Source: an uncultured Parabacteroides sp.
GTDB lineage: Bacteria > Bacteroidota > Bacteroidia > Bacteroidales > Tannerellaceae
Reading direction: 5' to 3'
Length of the DNA stretch: 64,000 nucleotides
Assembly: GCA_944325335.1 (NCBI GenBank)
Contig: CALUZR010000001.1
Coordinates: 62,001-126,000 of the forward strand
In this document: positions 54,016 to 62,121 of the stretch, one piece after another
Layout of the letters: each line of letters opens with the position of its first letter
Position numbering within the stretch: the first letter of the stretch is position 1
Notes under the pieces: generated by a model
Seen by the model: the letters and a program-made list of their open reading frames with translations, nothing else
Databases searched by the model: none
What the model was told of the DNA's origin: nothing
Made by a program: the position numbers and the translations under genes

Positions 54016-55512
54016 ATGGCACAAAAGAAAAAACAAACAAAAGCGGGGAAGCCCCTCTCCCCTGAACAGTATATTAGACAGAAGGCGAGGAACCTGCCTA
54101 TCGTGAAATGCCTGGTTAATAAGAATTGGCCTTCGGCGGGCTATGCTATCGTGCTGGTCGTCAGGCAACATGCAGGGGGGAATTATACGTTCGGATTCTA
54201 TAGCGTGGATACATTTTGCTGTGGCGTAACGCGCGCGCATGTCTTTTATAGTCTGGGGCCTACGGATTATGAGCAACAGATCCAGAAATATACCGAGCAG
54301 TTCTCGCTCGAGGAAATCTCGTATGAAGAGGCGCACAATATTATCTTCGGCGCTATCGCTTTTGCGGAAGAGGCGGGATTTATCCCTTGCGCGGACTTCG
54401 CCCTGGCGCGCTACGTGCTCGAGGAGGATACGGAGGATATTCCTCTAATAGAGTATGAGTTCGGACGGGAGGGCAAGCATTTCTTGGTAGAAGAGGATGA
54501 AACTGTTGGAAAAATCAAACTTTCTATCATGGAAAAGTACCTCGATCCAGATGAATATGATTACGATATCGGTACGGCGGACGCAGATGGGGAGGAACCG
54601 GATGCGGAGGCAGAAAACGCGGACCCAGAGGAGATAAAAAATTACCTGCAAGGGATGAAAACCCTCTGGAAGAGCCGGGAACTGCCCGAGGAGGCCTATA
54701 CGTACCAGCATTCGCCCTATCCGCAGGAATTGTATCTGGCAAATCGCGAAATCGAGGAGCTGTTTTACAGCGCGGACCATGCAGCTAGCTTCCCCAAGGA
54801 GGTAATCCAGCAGATTCTTTCGCTCCCGCACGACGAGTTGCGCGAGGACATGGAGCGCATCGTCCTCTACGAACTGGGACGTTCGGCCGATGGCATCGCG
54901 CCCGAGCGGTACGACGAACCACTCACCAATCCGCTGATGCATGCCCTCTTTTTCCTCGGAGCGCTGAAAGATCCGGAGAGTCTGCCGATCCTCCTGGAAG
55001 TGGCGAAGCAAAATTACAACTTTTATGAATACTATTTCGGAGATTTGGCAAAAGAAATTTTAGAACCTACGCTTTACCTCGTCGGCAACCACCAACTCGA
55101 CGCGCTGATGGAATATATGCTGACACCGGGGCTATACAACTATTTCCGCTGCCATGTGATGCGGATTGTAGCCCGGACGGCGTTCGAAGAGCCGGCGCGC
55201 CGCAAAGAAGTGATCGATTGGTTTGCGAAGCTGTTGGCCTTCTATGAGCCGAACCTGCCGAAATGCTACTGCTGCGATGGGGTGCTGATTGGCATGATTA
55301 CGTATGAATTGCTCGACCTGAAAGCGCGTGAGCTCCTGCCGCAAATCAGTCGGCTCTACGCCACGGGGTTGGTGGACGAGATGCTCTGCGGAAACTTCCA
55401 GAAAGTAGAAGAGGAGATGATGAGCGATGAGGAATCGTATAGTGCGAATCAGCATTACGTCCTCGATATCTATGCGCGCTATGAACAGATGGAAGCATTC
55501 CTAAACCGGTAA
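54016..55512 (+). CDS. DUF1186-like HEAT-type protein, N-terminal domain of unknown role
   Basis: A 498-residue acidic cytoplasmic protein. Residues 1-150 (YSVDTFCCGVTRAHVFYS) look like a compact unknown domain; residues about 165-215 are an Asp/Glu-rich linker; residues 250-480 match the DUF1186 pattern of helical repeats (SFPKEVIQQILSLPHDELRE, HALFFLGALKDPESLPILLE, CYCCDGVLIGMITYELLDLK). The function is unknown. It has its own promoter and no evident operon partner. Confidence 0.7.
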   Translation: MAQKKKQTKAGKPLSPEQYIRQKARNLPIVKCLVNKNWPSAGYAIVLVVRQHAGGNYTFGFYSVDTFCCGVTRAHVFYSLGPTDYEQQIQKYTEQFSLEEISYEEAHNIIFGAIAFAEEAGFIPCADFALARYVLEEDTEDIPLIEYEFGREGKHFLVEEDETVGKIKLSIMEKYLDPDEYDYDIGTADADGEEPDAEAENADPEEIKNYLQGMKTLWKSRELPEEAYTYQHSPYPQELYLANREIEELFYSADHAASFPKEVIQQILSLPHDELREDMERIVLYELGRSADGIAPERYDEPLTNPLMHALFFLGALKDPESLPILLEVAKQNYNFYEYYFGDLAKEILEPTLYLVGNHQLDALMEYMLTPGLYNYFRCHVMRIVARTAFEEPARRKEVIDWFAKLLAFYEPNLPKCYCCDGVLIGMITYELLDLKARELLPQISRLYATGLVDEMLCGNFQKVEEEMMSDEESYSANQHYVLDIYARYEQMEAFLNR

Positions 55513-55554
55513 AATATCTGTAATTTGGGTACAAAGTTAGCGATAAAATCGTTA

Positions 55555-55562
55555 TATCTTTG
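55555..55562 (+). promoter_or_regulatory. Possible -7 promoter element of the acetyltransferase gene
   Basis: TATCTTTG fits TAnnTTTG 30 bases before the start codon. No TTG is found 19 bases further upstream, so only the -7 half is supported. Confidence 0.45.
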
Positions 55563-55591
55563 TCGCATGAATTAAAAAACGGAAGAAGAAT

Positions 55592-56158
55592 ATGACATTA
55601 GAGGAATTTTTAGGCTATGCTAAGATGGGATTCCCGCTCTCGACGGATGAAATCCACCAATTCATGGACGAAATGGCCGAGGAGGCACGCCGCATCACGT
55701 TTGAGTTGAATAGCAGCTACCATACGCCCAACGTAAACCGCCGGTTACTCTCGCGCCTGTTCGGACGGGATGTCCCCAAGACACTGCGCGTCTTCCCGCC
55801 TTTTTATACCGATTTTGGGAAGAACATTCATCTGGGCGAAAATGTTTTTATCAATGCTTGTTGCCATTTTCAGGACCACGGGGGCGTTTTTATCGGTGAT
55901 GGGACGCAAATCGGTCATGGCGTGGTGTTCGCGACCTTGAACCATGGCATCGCGCCGAAAGACCGCGTGCATACTTATCCAAAACCGATACAGGTGGGCA
56001 AGAACGTGTGGATCGGGTCGAACTCCACGATTCTGCCCGGCGTCACGATAGGCGACAATGCCATTGTAGCGGCGGGTGCTGTGGTCACGAAGGATGTGCC
56101 GGCCAATACGATCGTCGGCGGCGTTCCAGCCAAAGTGATTCGGGAAATCAGCGAATAA
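55592..56158 (+). CDS. Maltose/galactoside O-acetyltransferase-like LbH enzyme
   Basis: A 188-residue left-handed beta-helix acetyltransferase of the NodL/LacA/Maa type: N-terminal helical cap, then hexapeptide repeats ([80 protein letters not shown]). The His in FATLNH is at the catalytic position for acetyl transfer from acetyl-CoA. Acceptor sugar unknown. A bidirectional terminator follows. Confidence 0.92.
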   Translation: MTLEEFLGYAKMGFPLSTDEIHQFMDEMAEEARRITFELNSSYHTPNVNRRLLSRLFGRDVPKTLRVFPPFYTDFGKNIHLGENVFINACCHFQDHGGVFIGDGTQIGHGVVFATLNHGIAPKDRVHTYPKPIQVGKNVWIGSNSTILPGVTIGDNAIVAAGAVVTKDVPANTIVGGVPAKVIREISE

Positions 56159-56180
56159 ACGCTGAAAAAAGGACAAAAAA

Positions 56181-56234
56181 AAGGGACAATCAGCCGGAAA
56201 CTGTTCGTAGTTTCCAAGCCGATTGCCCTTTTTA
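56181..56234 (+). terminator. Bidirectional terminator between convergent genes
   Basis: A long stem (GGGACAATCAGCCGGAAACT against AGTTTCCAAGCCGATTGCCC) followed by TTTTT on the plus strand and by a run of T on the minus strand (complement of the A-run at about 56175-56182). It serves the acetyltransferase gene and the leftward DUF1080 gene. Confidence 0.9.
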
Positions 56235-56250
56235 GTTAGTTAATGGACTG

Positions 56251-59200
56251 TTATTTTAATTCAAGGATACGGATGTTCCGGAATTTGATGGGCGAACCAT
56301 GGCCGAGGAAGCCAATGTGGCCCTTACGGTTGAAGAGCCCCGGGTGCTCCTGCCCGTCGGGCGTTCCGTGTTGCGTCGCTTCCCGCAGATTGCCCTCCAC
56401 GATGACGACCCCATTCAGCGTGACCTTCACATAGTCCCCTTTGCAGACAATCTCCTCATAATTCCACTCGCCGACGGGTTTCATCGCCTCGGTGTGCTTC
56501 TCGTTGGCCGGGAGGATACCGTAGATGGAACCATGGTGCTGGAGCGGCGTGATATTGCTATAGATCGGGTGCTCGCAATCCAGAATCTGGCTCTCCATGC
56601 CCACATAGGCCGCATCCCCTTCGAGCGGGGCCCGCAACCCGACGCCGTTGTTCGCGCCCGGTGTCAGCTGGAATTCAAAACGGTACACAAAGTCGGTAAA
56701 TTCCGCTTTCGTGTAAAGATTTCCCCCGAAGCTACGGCTCGGCACCATGGAAATGCAGCCGTCTTCAAGGATATAGTCGCCCGTGTTGCCGCACCAAGCG
56801 TGCATGTTCGTGCCATCAAACAAGACCTGGAATCCGGCGCGTTTCTCCTCGTCCGACAGCTGGAACGGCTCCTTCCGAGGCAGCTCCTTGATGTACAGGT
56901 TGCGGAACGAACAGCGACTGCCATGCGCCTGGAGCTCGATCTGCTCGGTGGGGAAAATGGGCTGCGCGCGGTCCCAATAATTTTCGAGGATGACGTTGTC
57001 CACGACGCGAACGCCATTCAGATCGACCGTGACGCGGTCTCCCACCATGCGGATGAAGAAGGTATTCCATTCGCCGAGCTTGTTATCGGCGACCTGCGAC
57101 GGCTTACTGGGATTCTGCTGGTTGTTGTACAAGCCCCCGGAACCCACCTGTGCGCCGACGTTGACGCGCGCCGTGTCCCAGATCTGGACTTGCGGTGTCC
57201 CACGGAGGTAAATCCCCGCATCGGCATCCGGACCGGCCGGGTCGAGCATCCACTCGACGTACAGCTCGAAGTCACCGTATTGCTTGTCCGTGCAGAGGTT
57301 GTTGAAACCTGTACCTTCGTACACAATGCAGCCATCCTCGACCTGCCAATCCTTGTGCATCTGCTCATCCGCCCGTTTCTGGGCTTGCGCGAGCTGCGCC
57401 GGCTTCATTTTTGCCCGGAGAATGGGATTTTCGACCAGCCCTTTCCAGCCCGAGAGGTCTTTCCCGTTAAACAAGGGGACGAATCCGACCTCGTCTGGCA
57501 TCTCCGCCAAGTGTTTCTTGATGGCTTCCCGCTGATAGGAGGCATCCGGGTTGTTCAAGACCTCGGCCGTCCGCTCCAGCAGTGCTCGCACGTTCTGCCC
57601 CGTGTACGCGGGATGGGCCAGTGCGATGTTCATGACCGCCTGGGCGGCCGCTTGCTGCACCGGTACTGATTCCAAAAACTCCCCGGCGTACAGGAGGGCG
57701 AGGAACGTACCTGTCTGCTGCACTTCCTGGAGCACTAAATTACGGACTGCATCCGTCGTGGCAATATCCATCGCCTTGCGGAGGCGAAGCAGTTTATTCT
57801 CATTTGTCATCTCGGCAGATGAGACCAATTCCACATATCGCTGCAATGATTTTTCCGCGTCTGCGCCGCCCGCTTGCGCCATCGCATAGAGGAAATCGGC
57901 CGCCCGCATGTCCGGCCAAGCCAGCAATGCCTGCACAGCCGCCTCTCGGGACGCGCCCGTCCCTTCGCAGCCCTCTTGAATCAAATCCAGCGCGCGCTGC
58001 TGCCCGGTCGAAGCGAGCACGGGGTAGTAGAGGTGTTTCTTGGCCTCTCCCGCCTGGTACATGCGCCGTACGACGGTCTCCACCTGTTCCGCTTCCGGCA
58101 TCGAGCGCACGGAGCCGATGACTGCTTCCTGCATGTGAGGCACTTCCCCCTCGGGTTCCGACTCGAGGATTCCGCACATCTCGACGAAATCGCGCGCCGT
58201 CACGACGTCCTGGAGCGCCTTATACACGGCCGCCCGCACCGCCGGCGAGGGATTCTCCCGCTGCGCAAGGATGGTATTCACCTTCGAGTCCGCCATGCGG
58301 CATGCGAGGAGTTCGATGCCCGCGATTTTGCCCGCATCGCTCGAAGCCCTACCGATAGCCTTCGCTACCTCATCGTCGATATTGCCGGGGAAGGCCAAGA
58401 GCGCGTCCTGTGCCAGGAGCACGGTCTGCTTGTCGTCGTCGGTCAGCAAATTGGCCAACGTCGGGATGAAACCTTTGTCGCCGAGCTTCACCATGGTCCA
58501 AACGGCAGCCTGGCGGACGGCAAAATCCTCCGTATTCAGCTCGTCGCGGAGGACGCTGGCAAACGGGAGGTCGAAGCGGATCATCAATCCCTTCAGAATA
58601 GGATGTTTTTGCTTGTCTTTGGCCTCTCTGCCCAGCCAGTTGAGGATATCCACCTTCACCTCGGGCTTGGATTTCATCATGGCCTTGGCGATTTCGATGT
58701 AAGCAGCCTCATCGGCGAATGCGGACGCGTAATCGAGCGCGGCGTTCCGGTAATTTCTATCCTTATCTTTGAGCGCGGAGAGCAACAGTTTCGTAGCCTC
58801 CTTCGGTTCGGAGAGCGATAAGAGGATTTCCAATGCTGCCTCGCGAGACTGGAGGGCACCGGCCTTGGTAGCTTGCTTTTGCAGATTCTTCGCGGCCTTC
58901 GCTACGGTCTCAGTCCGGCCGTCCGCAGCCAGTTTCTTCAGCAGTTGGATGTACGCTTCATTCGCCCCGGAAGGTTCCATCGTGAAATGGGCGGCCTCTG
59001 CTGCATCCGCCAAGGTCTCCAAAGAGGACTCGCTCCCGACATGGCCCAGCGCATAGAGCGCCGCCATCCGCAACCCGGGCTCTGTCCCCTCCGCGACAAA
59101 AGTGAGGAGCAAAGGTTCCGCACCTACCACCTGCGCGGGTTGCATTTCGCCTATCGCGTTGATGGCATCCCGTTGCGTCTTCGGCGTTCCCATGCGACGC

Positions 59201-59718
59201 TTGAGCGAACTCACCAGCGCAGCGCCCGCTTGCTTCGTGCCGATGCTCGACAAAGCCCGCGCGGCCGGACCGCTCAGCGATTCATCGCCCAGGAAGCCAG
59301 CCAAAGTCTCCACAGCCTCGTCTCCACCCATGATTTCCAGTTGGCGGATCAGAAAAGCCTTCGTCTCACGCTCCGTGACGCGCTCCAAGGCCTGGCAATA
59401 GGCATTCGAGACGGTGAGACGCGCCTGCTCCCTTCCCGCAGACATCACATAGTGCGAAAGACCACTGAGCGCATAATCCACTTGCGCGTTGCTACCCTTC
59501 CCGGGTGCATTGATCATCCCGATGAGCGTCTGGACCGCCCCATCGCCCGCTCCGCAGAGCTGTCCGATTAAATCCTCGTAAGCCTGTTGCTCTTGCGCCG
59601 GCATCTGCGCCAACACGTCAGCCGCGATGGTTTTCGCCGTCCGGTTTGCCGGAGCTTGTGCCATTGCCATGCTGGCGCAAAGCAGGAAGGCACCAATTGT
59701 CATATATATTTTCTTCAT
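56251..59718 (-). CDS. HEAT-repeat protein with two C-terminal DUF1080 (3-keto-glycoside hydrolase/lyase-type) domains
   Basis: About 1155 residues: signal peptide (MKKIYMTIGAFLLCASMAMAQ), about 700 residues of HEAT-like helical repeats (RMAALYALGHVGSESSLETL, VRQAAVWTMVKLGDKGFIP) and two DUF1080 domains, roughly 745-960 (FVPLFNGKDLSGWKG) and 963-1155 (FQVLFDGTNMHAWCGN). DUF1080 is the family now named 3-keto-disaccharide hydrolase, a concanavalin-like fold acting on 3-oxidised glycosides. Each domain has the conserved GxFxxYxxF-type strand (FTDFVYRFEFQLTPGANNGV in the second). The frame is open to 59766; Met at 59718 starts a proper signal peptide, so that start is used. It is the last gene of a leftward operon. 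Confidence 0.88.
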   Translation of the reverse strand: MKKIYMTIGAFLLCASMAMAQAPANRTAKTIAADVLAQMPAQEQQAYEDLIGQLCGAGDGAVQTLIGMINAPGKGSNAQVDYALSGLSHYVMSAGREQARLTVSNAYCQALERVTERETKAFLIRQLEIMGGDEAVETLAGFLGDESLSGPAARALSSIGTKQAGAALVSSLKRRMGTPKTQRDAINAIGEMQPAQVVGAEPLLLTFVAEGTEPGLRMAALYALGHVGSESSLETLADAAEAAHFTMEPSGANEAYIQLLKKLAADGRTETVAKAAKNLQKQATKAGALQSREAALEILLSLSEPKEATKLLLSALKDKDRNYRNAALDYASAFADEAAYIEIAKAMMKSKPEVKVDILNWLGREAKDKQKHPILKGLMIRFDLPFASVLRDELNTEDFAVRQAAVWTMVKLGDKGFIPTLANLLTDDDKQTVLLAQDALLAFPGNIDDEVAKAIGRASSDAGKIAGIELLACRMADSKVNTILAQRENPSPAVRAAVYKALQDVVTARDFVEMCGILESEPEGEVPHMQEAVIGSVRSMPEAEQVETVVRRMYQAGEAKKHLYYPVLASTGQQRALDLIQEGCEGTGASREAAVQALLAWPDMRAADFLYAMAQAGGADAEKSLQRYVELVSSAEMTNENKLLRLRKAMDIATTDAVRNLVLQEVQQTGTFLALLYAGEFLESVPVQQAAAQAVMNIALAHPAYTGQNVRALLERTAEVLNNPDASYQREAIKKHLAEMPDEVGFVPLFNGKDLSGWKGLVENPILRAKMKPAQLAQAQKRADEQMHKDWQVEDGCIVYEGTGFNNLCTDKQYGDFELYVEWMLDPAGPDADAGIYLRGTPQVQIWDTARVNVGAQVGSGGLYNNQQNPSKPSQVADNKLGEWNTFFIRMVGDRVTVDLNGVRVVDNVILENYWDRAQPIFPTEQIELQAHGSRCSFRNLYIKELPRKEPFQLSDEEKRAGFQVLFDGTNMHAWCGNTGDYILEDGCISMVPSRSFGGNLYTKAEFTDFVYRFEFQLTPGANNGVGLRAPLEGDAAYVGMESQILDCEHPIYSNITPLQHHGSIYGILPANEKHTEAMKPVGEWNYEEIVCKGDYVKVTLNGVVIVEGNLREATQHGTPDGQEHPGLFNRKGHIGFLGHGSPIKFRNIRILELK

Positions 59719-59753
59719 AAAAGATGATTTTCTATAAGTTTTTAATGAGGGGT

Positions 59754-61010
59754 TCAGATATTCCAAGACGCACGCATCGGCTGGTCCAACAAACGGTTCG
59801 CGGCTTCATCGCCTACGAATTCCAGCTTCACGGGATCGAAATGCAACGTGCGATTCAAGCGTAGGGCTACGCCACCCAGGTTGACGATTGTGGCCGAGCG
59901 GAAACCATTGCGTTCGTTGAGGGTGAATGGTTGGCGCGTCCGGACGCATTGGATAAAGTCCGTCTCTTGCGGTTCCGGATCCGGAAAATCGGAGAGTTTC
60001 TTTTCCCAATCCGGAATATCACACACGAAATTCTTATAGACGTTCCCTTTAGGCCCTGCGATGTAAGGAGTATTCGGATCACCATAGTCTCCGCCCCAAA
60101 GGATGATTTGACAACCATCCTCGTAGGTGTAGGTTATGGAGCGCCACGTCCCCACGGCGTCAGGATGTTGTTGCGGCGCATCAACTTCCACCTTTACGGG
60201 GCTGGTGTTATCTTTATCGAGGATATATTGCACCGGGTCGATGTAATGCTGCCCCATATCGCCCAATCCGCCGGCATCATAATCCCAATACCCGCGGAAA
60301 GTTTGATGCACACGGTGTGCATTATAGGGTTTGTAAGGCGCCGGGCCCAACCAAAGGTCGTAATCCAGTTCGGAAGGTATCGCCTCTGGTTCCAAATACT
60401 CTTTCCCGACCCAATAGAATTTCCAGTCGAATCCGGTGTGCTTGCTGATCGTCACCTTCAAAGGCCAACCCAAAAGACCGCTCTGTACCAATTTCTTCAA
60501 AGGTTTTACGGGCGTGCCCAAGCCATAGAACTGGTCCGTAAAGCGGAACCAAGTATTCAGGCGGAAGATACGTCCGTATTGCTTCATCGCTTCCATCACG
60601 CGCTTGCCTTCGCCAATCGTACGGGTCATCGGCTTCTCGCACCATACGTCTTTTCCCGCTTTGGCGGCTTCTACCGACATGATACCATGCCAATGGGGAG
60701 GCGTGGCGATGTGCACAATGTCTACGTTCGGGTCGAGAATCAAATCCCGGAAATCGTGATACGCCGCGATCTTCTCTTTTACCAATTGCTTTCCTAATTC
60801 TAAATGCTTCTTGTCGACATCGCAAATAGCCACGAGGCGCGTACCTCCATAGTTCACATGGCCGCGTCCCATGCCTCCTACGCCGATGATTCCTTTCGTC
60901 AACTGGTCGCTGGGAGCAATATAGCCTTTCCCAAGCACATGGCGCGGGACAATCGTAAAGAGAGCGACGCCACCCAATGTCTTTAAGAAATTTCTTCGAT
61001 TCATTTCCAT
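59754..61010 (-). CDS. Exported Gfo/Idh/MocA-family oxidoreductase, Tat-type signal
   Basis: A 418-residue NAD(P)-dependent oxidoreductase. The N-terminus MEMNRRNFLKTLGGVALFTI is a twin-arginine-type signal (a second Met two codons in is an alternative start). GIIGVGGMGRGHVNYGG binds the dinucleotide, WCEKPMTRTIGEG is the catalytic Glu-Lys-Pro, and GGLGDMGQHYIDPVQYIL is the conserved C-terminal active-site region. A likely reaction is oxidation of a sugar C3-OH to a ketone, since its neighbours encode DUF1080 and a sugar isomerase/epimerase; this is inference. Gap to the DUF1080 start: 35 bases. Confidence 0.92.
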   Translation of the reverse strand: MEMNRRNFLKTLGGVALFTIVPRHVLGKGYIAPSDQLTKGIIGVGGMGRGHVNYGGTRLVAICDVDKKHLELGKQLVKEKIAAYHDFRDLILDPNVDIVHIATPPHWHGIMSVEAAKAGKDVWCEKPMTRTIGEGKRVMEAMKQYGRIFRLNTWFRFTDQFYGLGTPVKPLKKLVQSGLLGWPLKVTISKHTGFDWKFYWVGKEYLEPEAIPSELDYDLWLGPAPYKPYNAHRVHQTFRGYWDYDAGGLGDMGQHYIDPVQYILDKDNTSPVKVEVDAPQQHPDAVGTWRSITYTYEDGCQIILWGGDYGDPNTPYIAGPKGNVYKNFVCDIPDWEKKLSDFPDPEPQETDFIQCVRTRQPFTLNERNGFRSATIVNLGGVALRLNRTLHFDPVKLEFVGDEAANRLLDQPMRASWNI

Positions 61011-61038
61011 GGTTCAAAATGCTTTTTTGATTAATATC

Positions 61039-61935
61039 TTATTCTTTATCTAATAACTCTTGCAAATACTTCCGCGTCTCTACGACATAGTCATGACGCG
61101 CGCCGTTCAGCTCGCATTCAATCGTAATGGCACCTTCGTATCCTTGCCGTTTCAATTCCTGGATTACGGCGGGGAAATTCACATCGCCGGTAGGTATCGG
61201 CACCTCCGCACCTAATTCGTAAGGATTGTTCGGGTCGGGATACTTGCCATCCTTCGCATGAAACTCTTTGATGAGCGGACCGAAGAGCTTGACGGCATCC
61301 AGCGAATTGGCCTTCCCATACATTAATAAATTCGCGAGGTCGCAATTCACGAAGACATTCCCCGTGCCAATATCTTTAATGGCGCGAATCAGCGTGATGG
61401 GTGTCTCCTGCCCGGTTTCGAAATAAATCATCACGCCCCGCTCTTTGGCATAATTGGCCAAGTCCTGCATCACGCGGATGAAGTCTTTGTATTGCGTCGA
61501 AGCGCAATCTTCCGGGATAAAGCCAAAGTGGGAATGCATCGCCGGGATACCTGCCCACGCGCAAAAATCAATCATCTCATGATATTTTTGGATCTTCTCC
61601 GCCCGACCCTCTTCGGGGACCAGGCCAATGGTCGAAGGTCCTTTCGTAAAATTCCACGTATTATTTTTTCCAGGCACGCCTACCAGCGTCGTCACTTTGA
61701 TATTATATTTTTGGGAAGCGGCTTTCACCTCCTCGGCAAAGGCTTTCGTCAGTTTGTTGGCACCATAATTGATTTCGCAAGAGCCGAAACCTTGGTTGCG
61801 CAAGTCTTGAAAGCTTTTGTCTATATCGCTCAAATCGTATTGAATCACTCCGATCGTGATGTTATTCTCCGCCTCGACGCAAGGGGAAAAAGAGAGCAGG
61901 CACGAAGCCGCCAATAATGCTAAAGTCGTTTTCAT
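61039..61935 (-). CDS. Exported sugar-phosphate isomerase/epimerase-like TIM-barrel protein
   Basis: A 298-residue protein with a signal peptide (MKTTLALLAASCLLSFSPCVEA) and the AP-endonuclease-2/xylose-isomerase-like TIM barrel: GSCEINYGANKL, IPAMHSHFGFIPEDC, VMIYFETGQETP with its metal-binding Glu, FVNCDLANLLMYG, KEFHAKDGKYPDPNN and ITIECEL near the end. In related gene clusters such proteins act on 3-keto sugars as epimerases, hydratases or lyases. It is the first gene after a consensus promoter, with the oxidoreductase 28 bases downstream. Confidence 0.9.
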   Translation of the reverse strand: MKTTLALLAASCLLSFSPCVEAENNITIGVIQYDLSDIDKSFQDLRNQGFGSCEINYGANKLTKAFAEEVKAASQKYNIKVTTLVGVPGKNNTWNFTKGPSTIGLVPEEGRAEKIQKYHEMIDFCAWAGIPAMHSHFGFIPEDCASTQYKDFIRVMQDLANYAKERGVMIYFETGQETPITLIRAIKDIGTGNVFVNCDLANLLMYGKANSLDAVKLFGPLIKEFHAKDGKYPDPNNPYELGAEVPIPTGDVNFPAVIQELKRQGYEGAITIECELNGARHDYVVETRKYLQELLDKE

Positions 61936-61964
61936 TGTATTATTTATTTGATATTAGAATGGTA

Positions 61965-61994
61965 CAAATGTATAGCAAAAAGGGGAATAAGCAA
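61965..61994 (-). promoter_or_regulatory. Consensus Bacteroidetes promoter of the 3-keto-sugar operon
   Basis: On the minus strand TTG (61994-61992), 19 bases, TACATTTG (61972-61965) match TTG-N19-TAnnTTTG exactly. The first gene starts 30 bases further at 61935, so this operon is separate from the glycosidase-like gene upstream. Confidence 0.85.
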
Positions 61995-62029
61995 GACAAT
62001 GGAGGATTAATATATGTAAAAGAAAAGAC

Positions 62030-62099
62030 GCCTATGTTTCCGTCCGTTTCTCGTTATATTCGTCAGCGATTATAACGAAAAACGGACGGAAACATAGGC
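62030..62099 (-). terminator. 29-bp inverted repeat, probable terminator of the glycosidase-like gene
   Basis: Bases 62030-62058 and 62071-62099 are reverse complements at 28 of 29 positions with a 12-base loop; the minus strand continues with TCTTTTCTTTT. It starts about 23 bases after the stop of the leftward gene and lies just upstream of the next promoter. Confidence 0.85.
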
Positions 62100-62121
62100 A
62101 TCTTTTCCCAGGGATGTCCTT

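Noticed and set aside
56299..57669. A 456-residue plus-strand frame opposite the DUF1080 domains
   Set aside because: It is a mirror of real coding sequence and shows no recognisable domain, start context or codon pattern.
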